Below are positions 39,994 to 52,471 of a stretch of DNA of 64,000 nucleotides, in pieces; positions within the stretch are counted from its first letter, which is position 1, and the number at the start of each line of letters is the position of its first letter. The notes beneath the pieces were generated by a model. It saw only the letters and a list, made by a program, of their open reading frames with translations, did not search any database and was not told the origin of the DNA. The position numbers and the translations under genes were made by a program. This stretch comes from Gordionus sp. m RMFG-2023 (Eukaryota > Nematomorpha > Gordioida > Chordodea > Parachordodidae), in the NCBI RefSeq assembly GCF_954871325.1, contig NC_088775.1:21491561-21555560 (forward strand), read 5' to 3'.

Positions 39994-41513
39994 AAAAAAT
40001 ATATTAAGACTAAAAATTCTTTTTGAGGTCTTCCATTTGTATTTCGCTTCTCTCATTATTAGTACTCTTTTAGCTTTATATTTATATGCATTAAACTATT
40101 GAATGCTGTAGGGTTCGAAGCGAAAGCTGGGAAAAAATATCGTATATATAAATGATTTATATTTGGAAAAAAATAAGTAAAATATTGACAGATAAAGAAA
40201 GTGGAAAATGATAATACAAAATCGTTATATTTTTTAATAGGTGTTAAAAACATTTGTAAATAAATACATAATATAATGCTGGAATCAAATTATTATATTA
40301 TCAAAACGAATAAAAGGTAAATAGTATTTAATATATAAAAAATTTAATATATTACGTCATTATAATATTTATGAACTATTTTCTTGATATAAAATGTATA
40401 AATTTTGTATTTGTCGTTAAATTATAATATTTTAATTACGAGTTTTTTGTGTTCATCATCTCTATACATAATCAAAGGTGGATAAGAACAAATATTCTGG
40501 GATATTGAATCTAACTAACAACTTTCCAATAGCATGAAGAATAAAATCTCATTTGATCCTGTTTTAATATTAGGTAAGACATTTACCTTTGAATAAATAA
40601 GAAAACTACTTTTTTTTAAATATCCCTCTAATAGCGCTTTTTTAAATTCATGAAAGAAAATTATTTAGTTTTAGCTTTCTTAAAGAAAGATTTCTAAAAT
40701 ACATATTTAATAAAAGGAAGCATAAAAGAAAGAAAATGCCTAAGACATTACATAGATGCAGCTTTAAAAAACTCAAAATAAACTTTTGTTGGTTTTTATA
40801 ATGAAATTTGTTTTAGTTCGATTTTGGTATTATCCGAAACGAATTTTATGGAAATAATATAGTGGATGCAATATCTCGTGAATAAGGTGCTTTACCCTTA
40901 TCCAGATAATAATAATGAAAAATTTCACCCTCTTATAATATGAGTTATTGGAGGGAAAGTGTCTGATAAATAATATAATTTTATTTATGTTAAACATAAA
41001 ATTTAACCACTCTGATTCCAATATTTAGATTCCTTTTTTATGGTAATATGTATAGATTAAAGCAGATTTATAATACACCAGACTGCAGAATTAAAGATAC
41101 TATTTTAAGATCTGATCTGGACTTTTCAATAAAAATAGGCCCACTTTAGATTTTAAAATTTGATCATTTTTAAAATAATTTTGGTTGTCATCTTCTATAT
41201 TGGAGAATTGGTATATTGGGAGGGGGGGGGGGGTATTAATTAATTTTATTTTAAAAATTGGGGAAAATGTATTGCTGTAATAATTTATTTAATACTTTTA
41301 TACTAAAAATCCACAATATAAATATTGCATACAAATATGATCAGCTTCCAAATAAAACTTATTTCCAGTTCTATTTTTAAATGTTATTTATAAGGGTTAG
41401 TATCAGCAAACTCATATTCATGACAAACAATAATACTATGATATTCATCATAAATGAGGGGAAAGTTTTTAATTTTATTCATATTATAAAAAATAAATTA
41501 CATTGATAGTAGT
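39994..41513. other. 3' flank of KAT5, AT-rich
   Basis: AATAAA words at 40259 and 40309 are possible cleavage signals but are expected by chance here. A G-run of about 11 occurs at 41220-41232. No gene seen. Confidence 0.4.
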
Positions 41514-43037
41514 CAGAATTGGGCAGCTCCTCCAGAAAAAGAATCTAAATACAGATTCTTTATAAATTAAAAGCGTATTTAAAATAAATTCATATTTTAT
41601 AAGATAATAAAATTTTTCAAAAAATTTATAATTTTGACCTTTGCCGTTTTGGCGTACTTAACATTCTGTCAAAACTAAATAACCTGTCAATTGGAGCTGA
41701 TGAAAGTATGCAGTATTATATTTAATAAAAATCCTTAATGGAAGGATAATAGTTAAGCATTTATAGTATTTCGACTTTCTTTAATATAATAAAAAACCTT
41801 GTTATTTATATTATTGAACTCAGCAACATTTTTCTCACAAAGAAAAATATTTATTTTCTTTATTAGATGTTAAATCTATTGGTGTTATAGTTTGAGCTTG
41901 ATTATCTGGTAGTACATTTAGGGCTTTTAATATATTTTGAGAGTATTTTTTTTTATCATCGGACTCAATCCATAAGTTCTTAAAATATGTAGGTGATATT
42001 GATGCCAAAACAGCCTCATTATATTCATATCATAGGAAAATATTTTCTTTATTTTGCCCATACCATCTTGGGCAGCTTTTAAAAAACGTAGACAATATTG
42101 TAAACTTGTTTTTAAGATAACCTATGTCTCTTTAAACTACATAAATAATATACTTTAATATGTTTAACAAATTGTGTTGAACCCTTTGTAATTTTTTTGT
42201 TTATACAGGCTTTACATTCAGCCTGTACAATGTCTTATTTAATTTTTATTTTAAAATAATTTTAAGGCTAGGATTTGATTCAGGGGAACCTATTATAATT
42301 AAAATCTCACTACCATGAGTTTCCTCAATGACATATATTACCTAGACTGACGATGCATTCATTAAAAGTGTACATCAATGAAAACAGTTGGAGGGGTCAT
42401 TTTGATTACCAATAGCATTATTATAAATTTTAAACGAGAAGCCAATTTATTCCTATTATTAAGATTTGCCTAATCATCGAGATAAAGGAAGCAAGTTATT
42501 AATTTAATAGTAATTTTTAACACGAGAATAATTACTATATGATATGAGTTATCAAAATGCTGGGTACAGCTGATTTGCATTCAACGACTCTTTCAAATGC
42601 ATTATTAAGAATGCATCGTCAATTTAGGTATTATTATATGTCATTGATCATCCTATATATTAAAAAATATTACATAAAAGTAATGATATTCTATCGAATT
42701 ACATTTATATATAAAATATAATCTTTATTTATTTCGTTTGTTGTTATTTTTTTATTTATCTATCTTAATATGAGTTCTAAATTTTCCAACTAATTTTGGT
42801 TCTCAATATATTTAAAATATTACGTAATAAATAAGGAAATTAATACAAGATGTAAAATTTTGAACATTAATATTAAAAATAATCAGTATCTTTTGTCAAG
42901 AAAATGAAAAAGATACAATATATTTTTCAGATTAAAGGATCTTAGATACAGATACTAGTATCTAATAAAATGTCAATACAAGATACAAAAGGATCTTGTA
43001 TCTTAGATACAAGTATTCGCGGTGCTGCCCAACTCTG
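41514..43037 (-). mobile_element. hAT element relic (CAGARTTGGGCAGC ends), 1.52 kb
   Basis: Left end CAGAATTGGGCAGC, right end inverted CAGAGTTGGGCAGC, with TAGTAGT directly repeated outside (41507-41513, 43038-43044). On the minus strand near 41880-42070 a piece reads YNEAVLASISPTYFKNLWIE then KKKYSQNILKAL, like the HPxFK block upstream of the dimerisation region in hAT transposases. Most of the transposase is gone. Near 42940-43015, ATCTTAGATACAAG words form a subterminal inverted cluster. Confidence 0.7.
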
Positions 43038-43044
43038 TAGTAGT

Positions 43045-44435
43045 GTATTGACAACCTAAGTTTTTATTTAAAATATATGATGAGATTATAATTAAAAATC
43101 TGTATTCGTAAAGTAAGCATATCGCCCCTTAAGGCAGTGAAATTTTTTAGGGTAGGGATTGGTCTTTGAGCGGGTTTGCCTCCATTGAATATTCTGTCAT
43201 GTAGGCGCTGATGTATGCGCTATAAGTTTGATCATCCCTGCCTGGTAAAAATATTTCCGGGCTACGCTGAAATTGTTTTTCGGGGCTATATAAAATATTT
43301 TAAAGCTAATAATTATGTGAATTCATGTCGTTTACCTTTGTAAAAATATATTACGGGTTGGACATTTTGTACAAAATATATTTTATAATCCAGACCGGGA
43401 AAATTATTAAAGACAGGACAATTTGTACATAATATATTTCATAAGCCAGATCGGGTAATAATAATAACGGGCTAAGCCAAAAGTCCTAATAGATAATATT
43501 TACGAGCTGGTTCGGGTCGCGTTAAATTCTAGTATGCATGTTAAGCTTCCTATTAAAATTTGTTTGCTGCATTTTGAAAATCATTTATACACTAAGTTGA
43601 TCCCCTAGTATTCATTTTATATGAATATCTAGATTCGATATTTAGGTAAATTTAAATTTATTTGAGATACTTCACAATTAAATTTTAGAACTTTTGTTTC
43701 TAGGTTCCAGATGTGTTGTACTACGATCCCCTATGTACTATCCTTAACATTTTATTATATCACATCAATTTACAATCTAAATGTTACACGATAGAATAGA
43801 AAGATGTTCTTTAAAATGATTGATATCGGAATCTAAATTTCCTGACGGGAGAACTAAAGGACGTGATATCTAATATCAATCATGGATTCCGTTAATTCGT
43901 ATTTCTTAGACATATCGTGTTCATTATGTAATATAGTTAACATATCAAACAAAATCTCATTTTACAGTATTAATTTTATTTATCTAATAATTATTCGTTT
44001 CCATTGGGTTATTGGCGAAACTGATAATGAAATAGAGAGATCAGGTACTAAATATTAACGCCAACCACATATTCCATGCTTTTATCATTTTCATTCTGTC
44101 ATAATGGCTGTTTTTATTATTTGTAATAACTTCTCTTTAGACTCTACCAAACATATACCAATTATATTAAGACCTAAGCAAAAAAGTGCTTAGAATTAGT
44201 GCCCTCAAGTTTATTTTTAGCTTAAAGTTGGCAAAAATGTTGCGCCATGAATTCTATATCCCAATAAGAACGACATACATTCAAATATAAAGCTTATTTA
44301 ATTAAATATCGTCGACTTTTGGAACAAAATACTTATATGTTCTATTTTTACGGTTAAATCTTAAATATATACTTTCTTATATTGTTTATTGTATTGTTTC
44401 TTATTAAAATTAACTCACATTTTTGCTCTCTTCAG
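43045..44435. other. AT-rich DNA with CGGG-rich repeat pieces
   Basis: From 43200 to 43530, degenerate units with CGGGCTA / CCGGGAAAATTATTAAAG spaced about 60 bp suggest a worn MITE or minisatellite. At 43704-43799 an open frame after TTTGTTTCTAG could be an exon but shows no known motif. Confidence 0.35.
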
Positions 44436-44535
44436 GTCCTTGCATTTAGAAAAAAATCTAATGGAACTCAGCGATTGTAAAGGCGCCAATTTTCACCCCG
44501 TCGTTTTTATCAGCAGAGGTCCGGCGATGTCCTAA
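44436..44535 (+). CDS. candidate terminal exon, unidentified gene
   Basis: A good acceptor (TTTTTGCTCTCTTCAG) is followed by an open frame of 33 codons encoding SLHLEKNLMELSDCKGANFH then PVVFISRGPAMS and TAA. It is richer in G+C than its surroundings and uses codons like the KAT5 exons, which argues for a real exon. The protein family is not recognised. Its upstream exons would lie between KAT5 and here but were not identified. Confidence 0.45.
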
Positions 44536-44993
44536 ATTTTACTTTACTTTCTAATACCAATAATATATATTAAATTCATAAAATTATAGTTATGTATTAA
44601 AATTATTTTAAAGTAGGATTGGGGCTAAAAATGTGTTACCGGGAAGTGCTCGGACAAAAAAATATTTTTAATTCGGGCTCGGGTTGCGATAAATTACTTT
44701 GCAGTCCTCTAATGTTCATATTAAACTAACCGTTCATTTTTCTTGACATTAGAACTTGCATCCGTGACTATTGAAATTTTTTTAGACTTATTGAACATGT
44801 ATTCAACTTTATCTATTTCTGAAAGAATTGTTTCCCCCAGTATGTTTCAGATTCTTTCTTAATTGTGTAAAAATGATTAAATTAATAAAATAACAAATAT
44901 TAAATTTATAAAGAAAGATTTATATCTATAATGTAAAGTATAATTATAAAAATTAATGTATTTTATTAATATAATTAGCGATTACATAACTTA

Positions 44994-47743
44994 GTGTTTG
45001 AACGGTCCGGTCCCGTTCGGTCCTTTTTCTGACCGATGGACCGTTAAGATAAGTGAGACCAGACGTGGGTCCGTCGGTCCAGCTCGGCTCGGTCCTGTCT
45101 AATGTTTTTTTATTAAGCTATAAAATTATTCTGCATGAAATTTATTAAAAATGAAATGTGTTAAATTACCAATATTTTAATTATATCATCAAATCATTTT
45201 TATTAAATTATTTATACAAAAAGATTGGTTCCACGTCAATTCGGCGCGGGAAATTCGGCGCACGACAATTCGGCGCATCGTCAATTCGGCGCGGCGACAA
45301 TTCGGCGCATAATACAGTTGCAATTTATTATAAATTTATTAGTATAAAAAAAAGGATGATTAAATAGAAATGATTTTGAATGTTGATCATATTAATTATT
45401 TCTTCATATTTTTTTTACAAAATCAATAAAAAAAAATTAACAACCAATATTTATACCGATTTCAAGGTAGGGGAGACTGGGGTTAGTCGAACCGATTTTT
45501 ATAAAATTGGCTATAGCTCCTGGTTTTTTAGATAATATAAAAAAATATGCTATTATTTATGCCAACTAATGACAAATATCAAGTTTGTGCATAGAACACA
45601 AAATATTTTATACTCTAAAAATTATCAGCAAAAGAAACAAAATTGAAAAAATGGCCAACTATTTTTGAAGGCAATGATTTGATATATTTCTAAAAACTTC
45701 ATGGAAATGATTTATAATTTGTGTAAAAATAAATATTTTTTTAAAATAAAACCATACACGTCAATTATGGCAGTTAATAATGAAAAAAATACAAAATGTT
45801 TATCGAGATAAAGGTTCACGCAAAATCTCCAGGCTTACATAATATTGCCTACTAATCAGGGGCTTGGCAAACCACTTAATCTCTTCTTAAAATTAATTAC
45901 AACAGAAGGTTAAAATTTTATTATAATATAGTTTTATTAGTTTACGTCTATAGACAAAAAATCTTTTGAAATAATTATTAAAAATTTTATTTAAGAAATA
46001 AAATATTGATAAAATTTTCAAAAGATTTTTACATGACAGAAATTTTATTAAAATATATAATCATTTATATGTAAATTAAATTTTATAGCAAAGTTAAAAC
46101 ACTCTTCTATAATTTGGGAAAGTTTTATGAGTATTTATTATATCTAGAAATTTAGAGCTAGCAGGTGTTGCTAAACCATATACGTCAATTATGGCAGTTA
46201 ATAAAAAAAATTACAAAATCTTGAAAAGGCAATTTCATGGCTGTTTATGATTGGTATTTAGGATTTATGCTAAGAAATTATAATATCTCCTTTATGTCCA
46301 AAATGTTTATTAAATTAACCTAAATTAAGTTTCAATTTTTATATATAATTTGCTTCAATTTATAAGTATTATGATATTTTTAAAATAAAACAATAAAATT
46401 ATTCTATACGTATCATTATTAATAAATAAAAATGCATTTCAATTTATTATGGCTAAAAAAACCAATGATTTAGGAAGCCCCTTGAATTTGCCTCACCCTG
46501 CTATTGGGGTTTTTTAAATATTATTTTTACTTTTTTAAAATGTAAAATTTAAAAAAAATGATTATATTCTTAAAATTTTTATAAAGTACCTTTATAGAGT
46601 ATAGTTTTAGGAGGTATCTAATCATATATTATTTTTTATATTATCTAAAAAAATCAGGAGCTAAATTTTGTAAAAATCGGTCCGACTAACCCCAGTCTCC
46701 CCTACTTTATAATGTGGTAAATTGGTCCAGCAAGGAAATCGGTATAAATATTGGTTGTTAATTTTTTTTATTGATATTACACATTTAGTAAATAAAATTG
46801 AGATTTTTGTAAAAAAAAATACGAAGAAATAATTAATATGACCAACATTCAAAATCATTTCTATTTAATCATCCTTTTTTTTATACTAATAATAATAAAT
46901 TGCAACTGTATTAGATACGCGCCGAATTGTCGCCGCGCCGAGTTTTCTGCGCCGAATTGTCGGGCGCCGAATTTTCCCGCCGAATTGACGTGATACCAAA
47001 AAGATTAAACAAATACAAATTTATTGAATATAATTTAAATCAATTTGATTAGCATGTTTAATTAGTTTTTGTTTTTGAATGTGATAGATATTTGGTTATA
47101 ATATAAAACTGATTTATAAATAAATATTCTAACTATCTTCTAAAAAATCAAAAATTATTCCATTTTTTACCTATCCAATGCCAATACAATATTTCTCTTG
47201 GGTTTTTATTGTTTCCAGCCCTATAACTATAAGTAGGTTCATTTGATGAAGTTTTTATTTATTAATTTAAAATTTTGAGCTCTCAATTTGATATATATAT
47301 GCATAACTTAGTTGTGCTTGAACATATTTTATATGTTTTCCCAGAATTATCCTTTCAAAAAATTTATATAATACTTTAACATATTTTCAAATTTATATTT
47401 TATCAATTTTTTCATTTGCACTACTAATGTTATTTTCCAAATCAATAGTTATTCTTTGGCTGAGGGTGGTGATTCAATAATATTATCATCTTCTATGATT
47501 TCAATTTTCATTTCTAATAAATTAAATTACTTGACGAATGAATGAAAGGGAAGAATAACGATAGATATTATAAAGTGTCATGAACACAATAACTAAAAAG
47601 CAATTCATAGTAAACTTTTGGCTCTTTCAATTGGTCTTCGGTCGGACCGGATCATCGGATCGAATTGCCGGACAGGACCGTCCCATCTGACCCAATAGTC
47701 AGATGAGAGCAAAATGGACCGGACCACTGCAAACACTAATATA
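44994..47743. mobile_element. hAT-like element (GGTCCGGTCC ends) carrying foldback element 2
   Basis: Left end TAGTGTTTGAACGGTCCGGTCC, right end inverted TAGTGTTTGCAGTGGTCCGG. The subterminal regions are dense in CGGTCC/GGACCG words. Removing the inserted foldback element leaves about 0.97 kb. Near 47160-47220 the minus strand has ILYWHWIGKKW, vaguely like the hAT PLxWW block. No exact duplication is seen (ACATAACT / ATATACTT). Confidence 0.6.
45227..46997. mobile_element. foldback element 2 (AATTCGGCGC-type arms), 1.77 kb
   Basis: Left end GGTTCCACGTCAATTCGGCG, right end inverted GGTATCACGTCAATTCGGCG. A perfect 9-bp duplication AAAAAGATT flanks it (45218-45226, 46998-47006). The arms are about 310-350 bp. 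The outer 80 bp is a cluster of five or so AATTCGGCGC words, followed by ~230 bp of AT-rich sequence including GGGGAGACTGGGGTTAGTCG. The 1.1-kb centre is non-coding. It shares its outer end and duplication length with element 1 at 6511-12766. A solo arm lies at 21779-22060. Confidence 0.85.
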
Positions 47744-48959
47744 CTTTATGTCGGACCACCGATTTAAAAGTCAGGGGAGGCGCGCTGATCGCGATTTTTT
47801 AATCGGCGGTGTTGCATGACTAAGATAACCAAGTGGCGCACAGGTCTAGTAGCAACCGAGAGAAATAAAAAATTATTAGAGCTCTTGATAGAATCTACAA
47901 ATTAGAAAAGAAGAACTAAACATTTTAGGTTATTTATCTCATATTTTTTTAAACTATTATTTCTTTATAATTTAATTTTACTAATACTGCTTTATCTCTT
48001 TAAATATAAATTTCTTGTTCAGAAAGTTTATGAAGAACAATTTTGAGAGAAATGAAATCCTATCGACCCTTTTTTATTGTCATTTTTATTGTTGGTTCTG
48101 TTCAGATCAGTTAAAACATTACAATTACATATGTATATATATATATTAAAATATTTACCTTGATCTAAATAAATATATTTTTTATTTAAAATTCTTTATT
48201 ATCTTACAAAAAAATTTAAGAAGGAAATGTATCAGAATGAAAGAAACTCCCCATGAGAATTTTAATTTAGGCCCTTTGTTTTAAGTAAAACTCAAAGAAT
48301 TTCCTGTAAGGAGTTTTTTTAGACTATAGAACGAAAAAAAGCCAGATCCTTCTGGCCAAAGCGGCCAAGGGTGCTAACTATAATGGAAGAAAAGATAGAT
48401 AGAAATATTTTTTAATTTTTTTACATCATTTTATAGGAGAGGGTCAATATTAATATTTGGGTAAAAATGTTTACACAGAAAAAATATCCGTTAATCCCTC
48501 CCAGAATAAATTCTGTTTTCATCTTTTGCAGAAACCTTAATTTTTGTTAAACTAGCCTCACTAAAAGGTAGTTCCTCTAAAGAAAACATCTAAGTAAATA
48601 TTGATTTAAGATAATAACGATTACAGTTAATTTTTTAGCTTACCAGAATTGTTACTATCTTAAGATTTTATCAGCCTCATTGTTATTGAATTTAAATGAG
48701 CTTTTGAGCTTTCATCTTATTTAAACAGCTAACGCATTTTTCCAATTGCTGAATCTCTTTTGTCAAAATTCATTACTCGGGCGACTAATTTTTATAAGTT
48801 ATGCTATTTACTAATTTGTATAAACTAAATAAATAATATTTTTCTAAAAATAAAAATTTTGTTGTATTTTCATTTAAATTTAATAATTAAATAATTTTTT
48901 TTAATTTTGGGGCTAAAAAATTTTCAAGGAGCTAGTTTTTTTATGGGGGGGGGGCGGCT
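47744..48959. other. AT-rich DNA, no gene seen
   Basis: A short (TA)n near 48130-48147 and a G-run near 48944-48953 are the only notable items. Confidence 0.4.
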
Positions 48960-49400
48960 TTCCACTGTTCTCCCTAACGTGTCTACCTCCATGTTTGGAG
49001 ATATCGATGACCAGAATATTAAATTCACCTAATAGCTTGGCGAAGATGGAATCTATAATCGAAGAAGAGCCCCTGATAGAAGAGCCTACAGTGATTTTAA
49101 AACCTGTAATCCTGCAAAGAGGGAGAGCAAATCTTATATTTGCTACAATTCAGATGAAGACTCAGGCTAATAGTGATGCCGACTAAGAATAGGAGGAACC
49201 AAAGGGAAATGTCATCAAGTTGCCGAAAATAAATGTCAAAGTTGAATCGATCTTTCAAACTAGCTAAGATTAAATAAAAGCGATCCTAAGAGGTCTCCTT
49301 GTTGGATACCCTTTTGAGAATTTGTCGAGTGGTGACCATATCGCAGGCAAGATCCATAGGGCTAGTCGGCTCAAGGGACTTGCAAGTTCTGGTAGTTTTT
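48960..49400 (-). mobile_element. LINE (non-LTR) reverse-transcriptase fragment
   Basis: Minus strand from about 49380 reads YGSCLRYGHHSTNSQKGIQQ then GDLLGSLLFNLS, the RT block GVQQGDPLGPLLF. After it comes LDDISLWFLL, where the YxDD-like catalytic pair is expected (Y replaced by L), then LSLHLNCSKYKI, the block after it. The rest of the element is missing, and stops interrupt the frame. A 63-codon plus-strand frame over the same bases is an antisense shadow. Confidence 0.65.
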
Positions 49401-49409
49401 ATAACTTAA

Positions 49410-49887
49410 AATTTCGTTCAAAGATAGAATTCTATGATCTATGATATCCATATTTGGGGAATAAAATAATTTATATTATTTAGCGATTTAAATTTTCATT
49501 TGTTATAACATGTTTTTGATGTGAAAATTACAATATTTTTACTTTACATTATTAGTTAGTATTAAAAAATTAAAAGTTTAAACATGATAAAATGGACAAA
49601 CTTTTATTTTAATATTTAGGAAAGTTTCTTAAGATCATATTAGTAATATTACCACCATTGAGCTTAGTAGAATCGTGATTGTGAGTTATTAATTTGATTA
49701 AATTATAATTATATCTAATCAATCAGATATGAATATTTTATTTAATATAAATATTAGCCTGAAGATCCATTATAAAATGAATTATATCTAGCAAACAAAG
49801 ATTTTCATATATATCTCTATTGTAATTGACAATATAAATGATCCAAATTATTACAGTTAAATAGATATGAACATTTAGTCATCAGGA
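49410..49887. other. AT-rich DNA, no gene seen
   Basis: Nothing supportable. Confidence 0.4.
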
Positions 49888-51782
49888 AAGTGGCGTCACT
49901 AGGGGAGGTCGCTCAGGGGCTCGAACCCCTTGAAAAAATTGAATAGCCCCCTGAAGCAAAAATTTTTTATAATGGCTCCTTAATATTCCCTTGAACTAAG
50001 AATATTTTTTTGATTGCCCCCTAAACGATTTCTTTAAGAATTCTATTATTTAATATATAGATTTAATTTTATTATTCAAAAATTAATAAGACATCTAAAT
50101 TTTTATTAAATGAATACTATTTTAATTATTAGATTAGATTAATACATATAAATTTATTTTCACTATGTCAGCTTTTAAATCAAATTCTGTATTAAAACTA
50201 TATTATAAATATCACTAACTAAATATATATTTAGCATTAACAGTTGAAGCTTAATTGACTTTTATTATTTAAATATTATAAAACCCTAATTAAATAAATA
50301 TAAACATTTATTAATTGAAAATGAAAAAATTTAATATATAATTAACCGAGTTCAAAATCAATAATCAACTATATTATTTATATTTAAATTTAATTACCAC
50401 GTCTCTTCCTAGAAATATTTTCAAGGTCCTAATAAGTATAAGAGATTTCTTTATAAAAAGTAAGTAGACATATAGTTTATAATCCTCAATTATATATAAT
50501 TGATTGTTTATAAAATATTAGGTAAAATGCCACTTTTACAGACGTATTTGACAGTTATATAATATATTACAGTTCATATTTTAATAAATTTTACTAATAT
50601 ATGCTATGCTTTTGATAATAAATATAAGTAACAATTTGCATTCATTTTTTTAATGCCATCTATTTATTAAAATATATTATTAAAAATAATGTATCTTATC
50701 ATTCATCCTGCGATGGATGTAATAAATTAAATATATTTTCTTCTCTTTTTTACGTGTTTTCAGGAAAGCTATTTTGTTTTTCTTTGAAAAACAGTTTTGA
50801 GTTAAATTTTTAATACGAGTATATTTTTAATATTATTTCAAACTTCTATTATTATAAGATATAATAAACCACTGAAGGTGGTGAGACAATAATATATAAA
50901 ATCCTAAATGCTTTCATCAGATCACTCTGGTTCTTATTTTATTGTTACAAAATGTTTCATTTCTAATATGGCATCCTTGCCGTGTAAATAATTCAAGGCT
51001 TCAATATATTTGCATAATTTCTTCTAAAGATTTTTAGTGTTTTTGTTTTATCAATTTATATAACATAATAAATTCTGATATGAGTTAACATCGTGAGTGT
51101 CATGGCTATGACTGCAAATTAATCAGCATCTATTATTTGTGTGGCTATGTAATTTAAGATTACTACAGCTGCTAAGAACACATGATTGCATATTTTAGAT
51201 AATCAATAATGGTCAACTGTGTAGTCGTTTATATTTCATTAAAATGAAAGATTATCTTTAATATCTCACAATCATTTTATCGATTACTTAAGTTTCCATC
51301 ATGTCATCTAAGGGGAAGGTCTAACTACCATATAGTATGATTTGGATTGGTTGTTTATATTCTTTTCTTCAAGAATTGTTGATTTGGTTAGGCCTATAAA
51401 TTTTTCCTTATTAGTCCATTCTATAAAACATTGTCTAAAATGGTAACAGAGAGTTATATTATTTTCATGACCTTCTGTGATTTTAAGTTGATAAGAATTA
51501 TATTATATTATGTGGTTTTTTAAAAACCATTATCAATTGAGGCATATGTATGAATTAATTAACCTTTTTAATAACTTATAATTCATCCGACGCAAAATTT
51601 TATATCAGAAATCGAAAATATTTTATATTGTAATAAATAGATTTAGTATTAAAAAATATTAATTTTAGAAATGTCTTGTATTGTATGCTAGTTTATTTTG
51701 AATGCATAATATAATTAATGACAAAATAGAAAATTCAGAATAATTGTTCAGAGTTAACAAATTTTACAAATATAATATATTA
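49888..51782. mobile_element. hAT element copy B of the 18315 family, right end missing
   Basis: Begins AAGTGGCGTCACTAGGGG and follows copy A collinearly for about 1.9 kb with many small differences (by eye roughly 80-85 percent). Shared examples are GGCCTATAAATTTTTCCTTA and TTGAGGCATATGTATGAATT. It stops matching near 51782, before the G+C-rich terminal 110 bp of copy A. No coding capacity. Confidence 0.8.
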
Positions 51783-51940
51783 CCACCATTTTCTAAGACA
51801 TAAAAAATAGGTCAAAATAATAAACGGCGTATGGGTCCTTTAACAAAAATGATGGTTATTTTATTTGTTATAATTGTAAATATAATATTATATAAATTAA
51901 GCATATGAAAATCTGAAGAAAATTTTTTTGTATCTCATAG

Positions 51941-52067
51941 GAAGCCTAATAAACCTGATTCGACTAACCCCATTGAACTCCAAGGAATTGGGAAGCTTAG
52001 TTGCTGGGGAGAAGAGACCGTGGCGAAGCTAATAGATTTAATCTTCTCGATTATTAAATTAGATTAA
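51941..52067 (+). other. possible exon-like open frame, unidentified
   Basis: A strong acceptor (TTTTTTTGTATCTCATAG) is followed by 41 open codons (KPNKPDSTNPIELQGIGKLS...) and TAA, in a patch less AT-rich than its flanks. No known motif. The neighbouring minus-strand frame suggests the whole patch may be an old element instead. Confidence 0.25.
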
Positions 52068-52156
52068 CGACTACACTTATAAAGAAATAACCAACAGCAA
52101 TAGGAATCTGGTTGCAACCAGTCTATCACTAAAAAATAGAGGCTTCAATTAAAATT

Positions 52157-52471
52157 TCAAAAAAGGATAAGTTTAATTAATAATTTTTCCGTGTTAGGGT
52201 TAGTGTGATCGATTAAGTCAAAGAAGAGAGAAGGGCAGACACCATCCCACCCTCCGATTAGGCCTTTGTGAAAGCTTTTAAAAGAAAAAAATTTTGTGTA
52301 AGTAAAAGGGAATAGTCTTGGAAAGGTCAGGGGAAGTGATATTATAATTAACAGGAGGGTGTTTATTGAGGAAAGATATGTAAAATCGTTAAAAGGGGCA
52401 AATTTGTTTTCCCATGTGGCCAAATGAATGGCCCTAGAGACATAACTAAGAATTATTTTCTCATTGATCAA
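52157..52471 (-). pseudogene. 104-codon open frame, unidentified, probably element relic
   Basis: Relatively G+C-rich for the window (contains SRAIHLATWENKFAPFNDF and KGLIGGWDGVCPSLFFDL). No partner exon and no motif I recognise. The reading continues upstream without a clear start, so it looks like part of a decayed coding region of a mobile element. Confidence 0.25.

Noticed and set aside
43704-43799. Possible exon (VPDVLYYDPLCTILNILLYH)
   Set aside because: Good acceptor, but no donor at a sensible position, no known motif, and it runs into ordinary AT-rich DNA.
48995-49186. 63-codon + strand frame (MEISMTRILNSPNSLAKM...)
   Set aside because: Antisense of the LINE reverse-transcriptase fragment, which explains the open frame.
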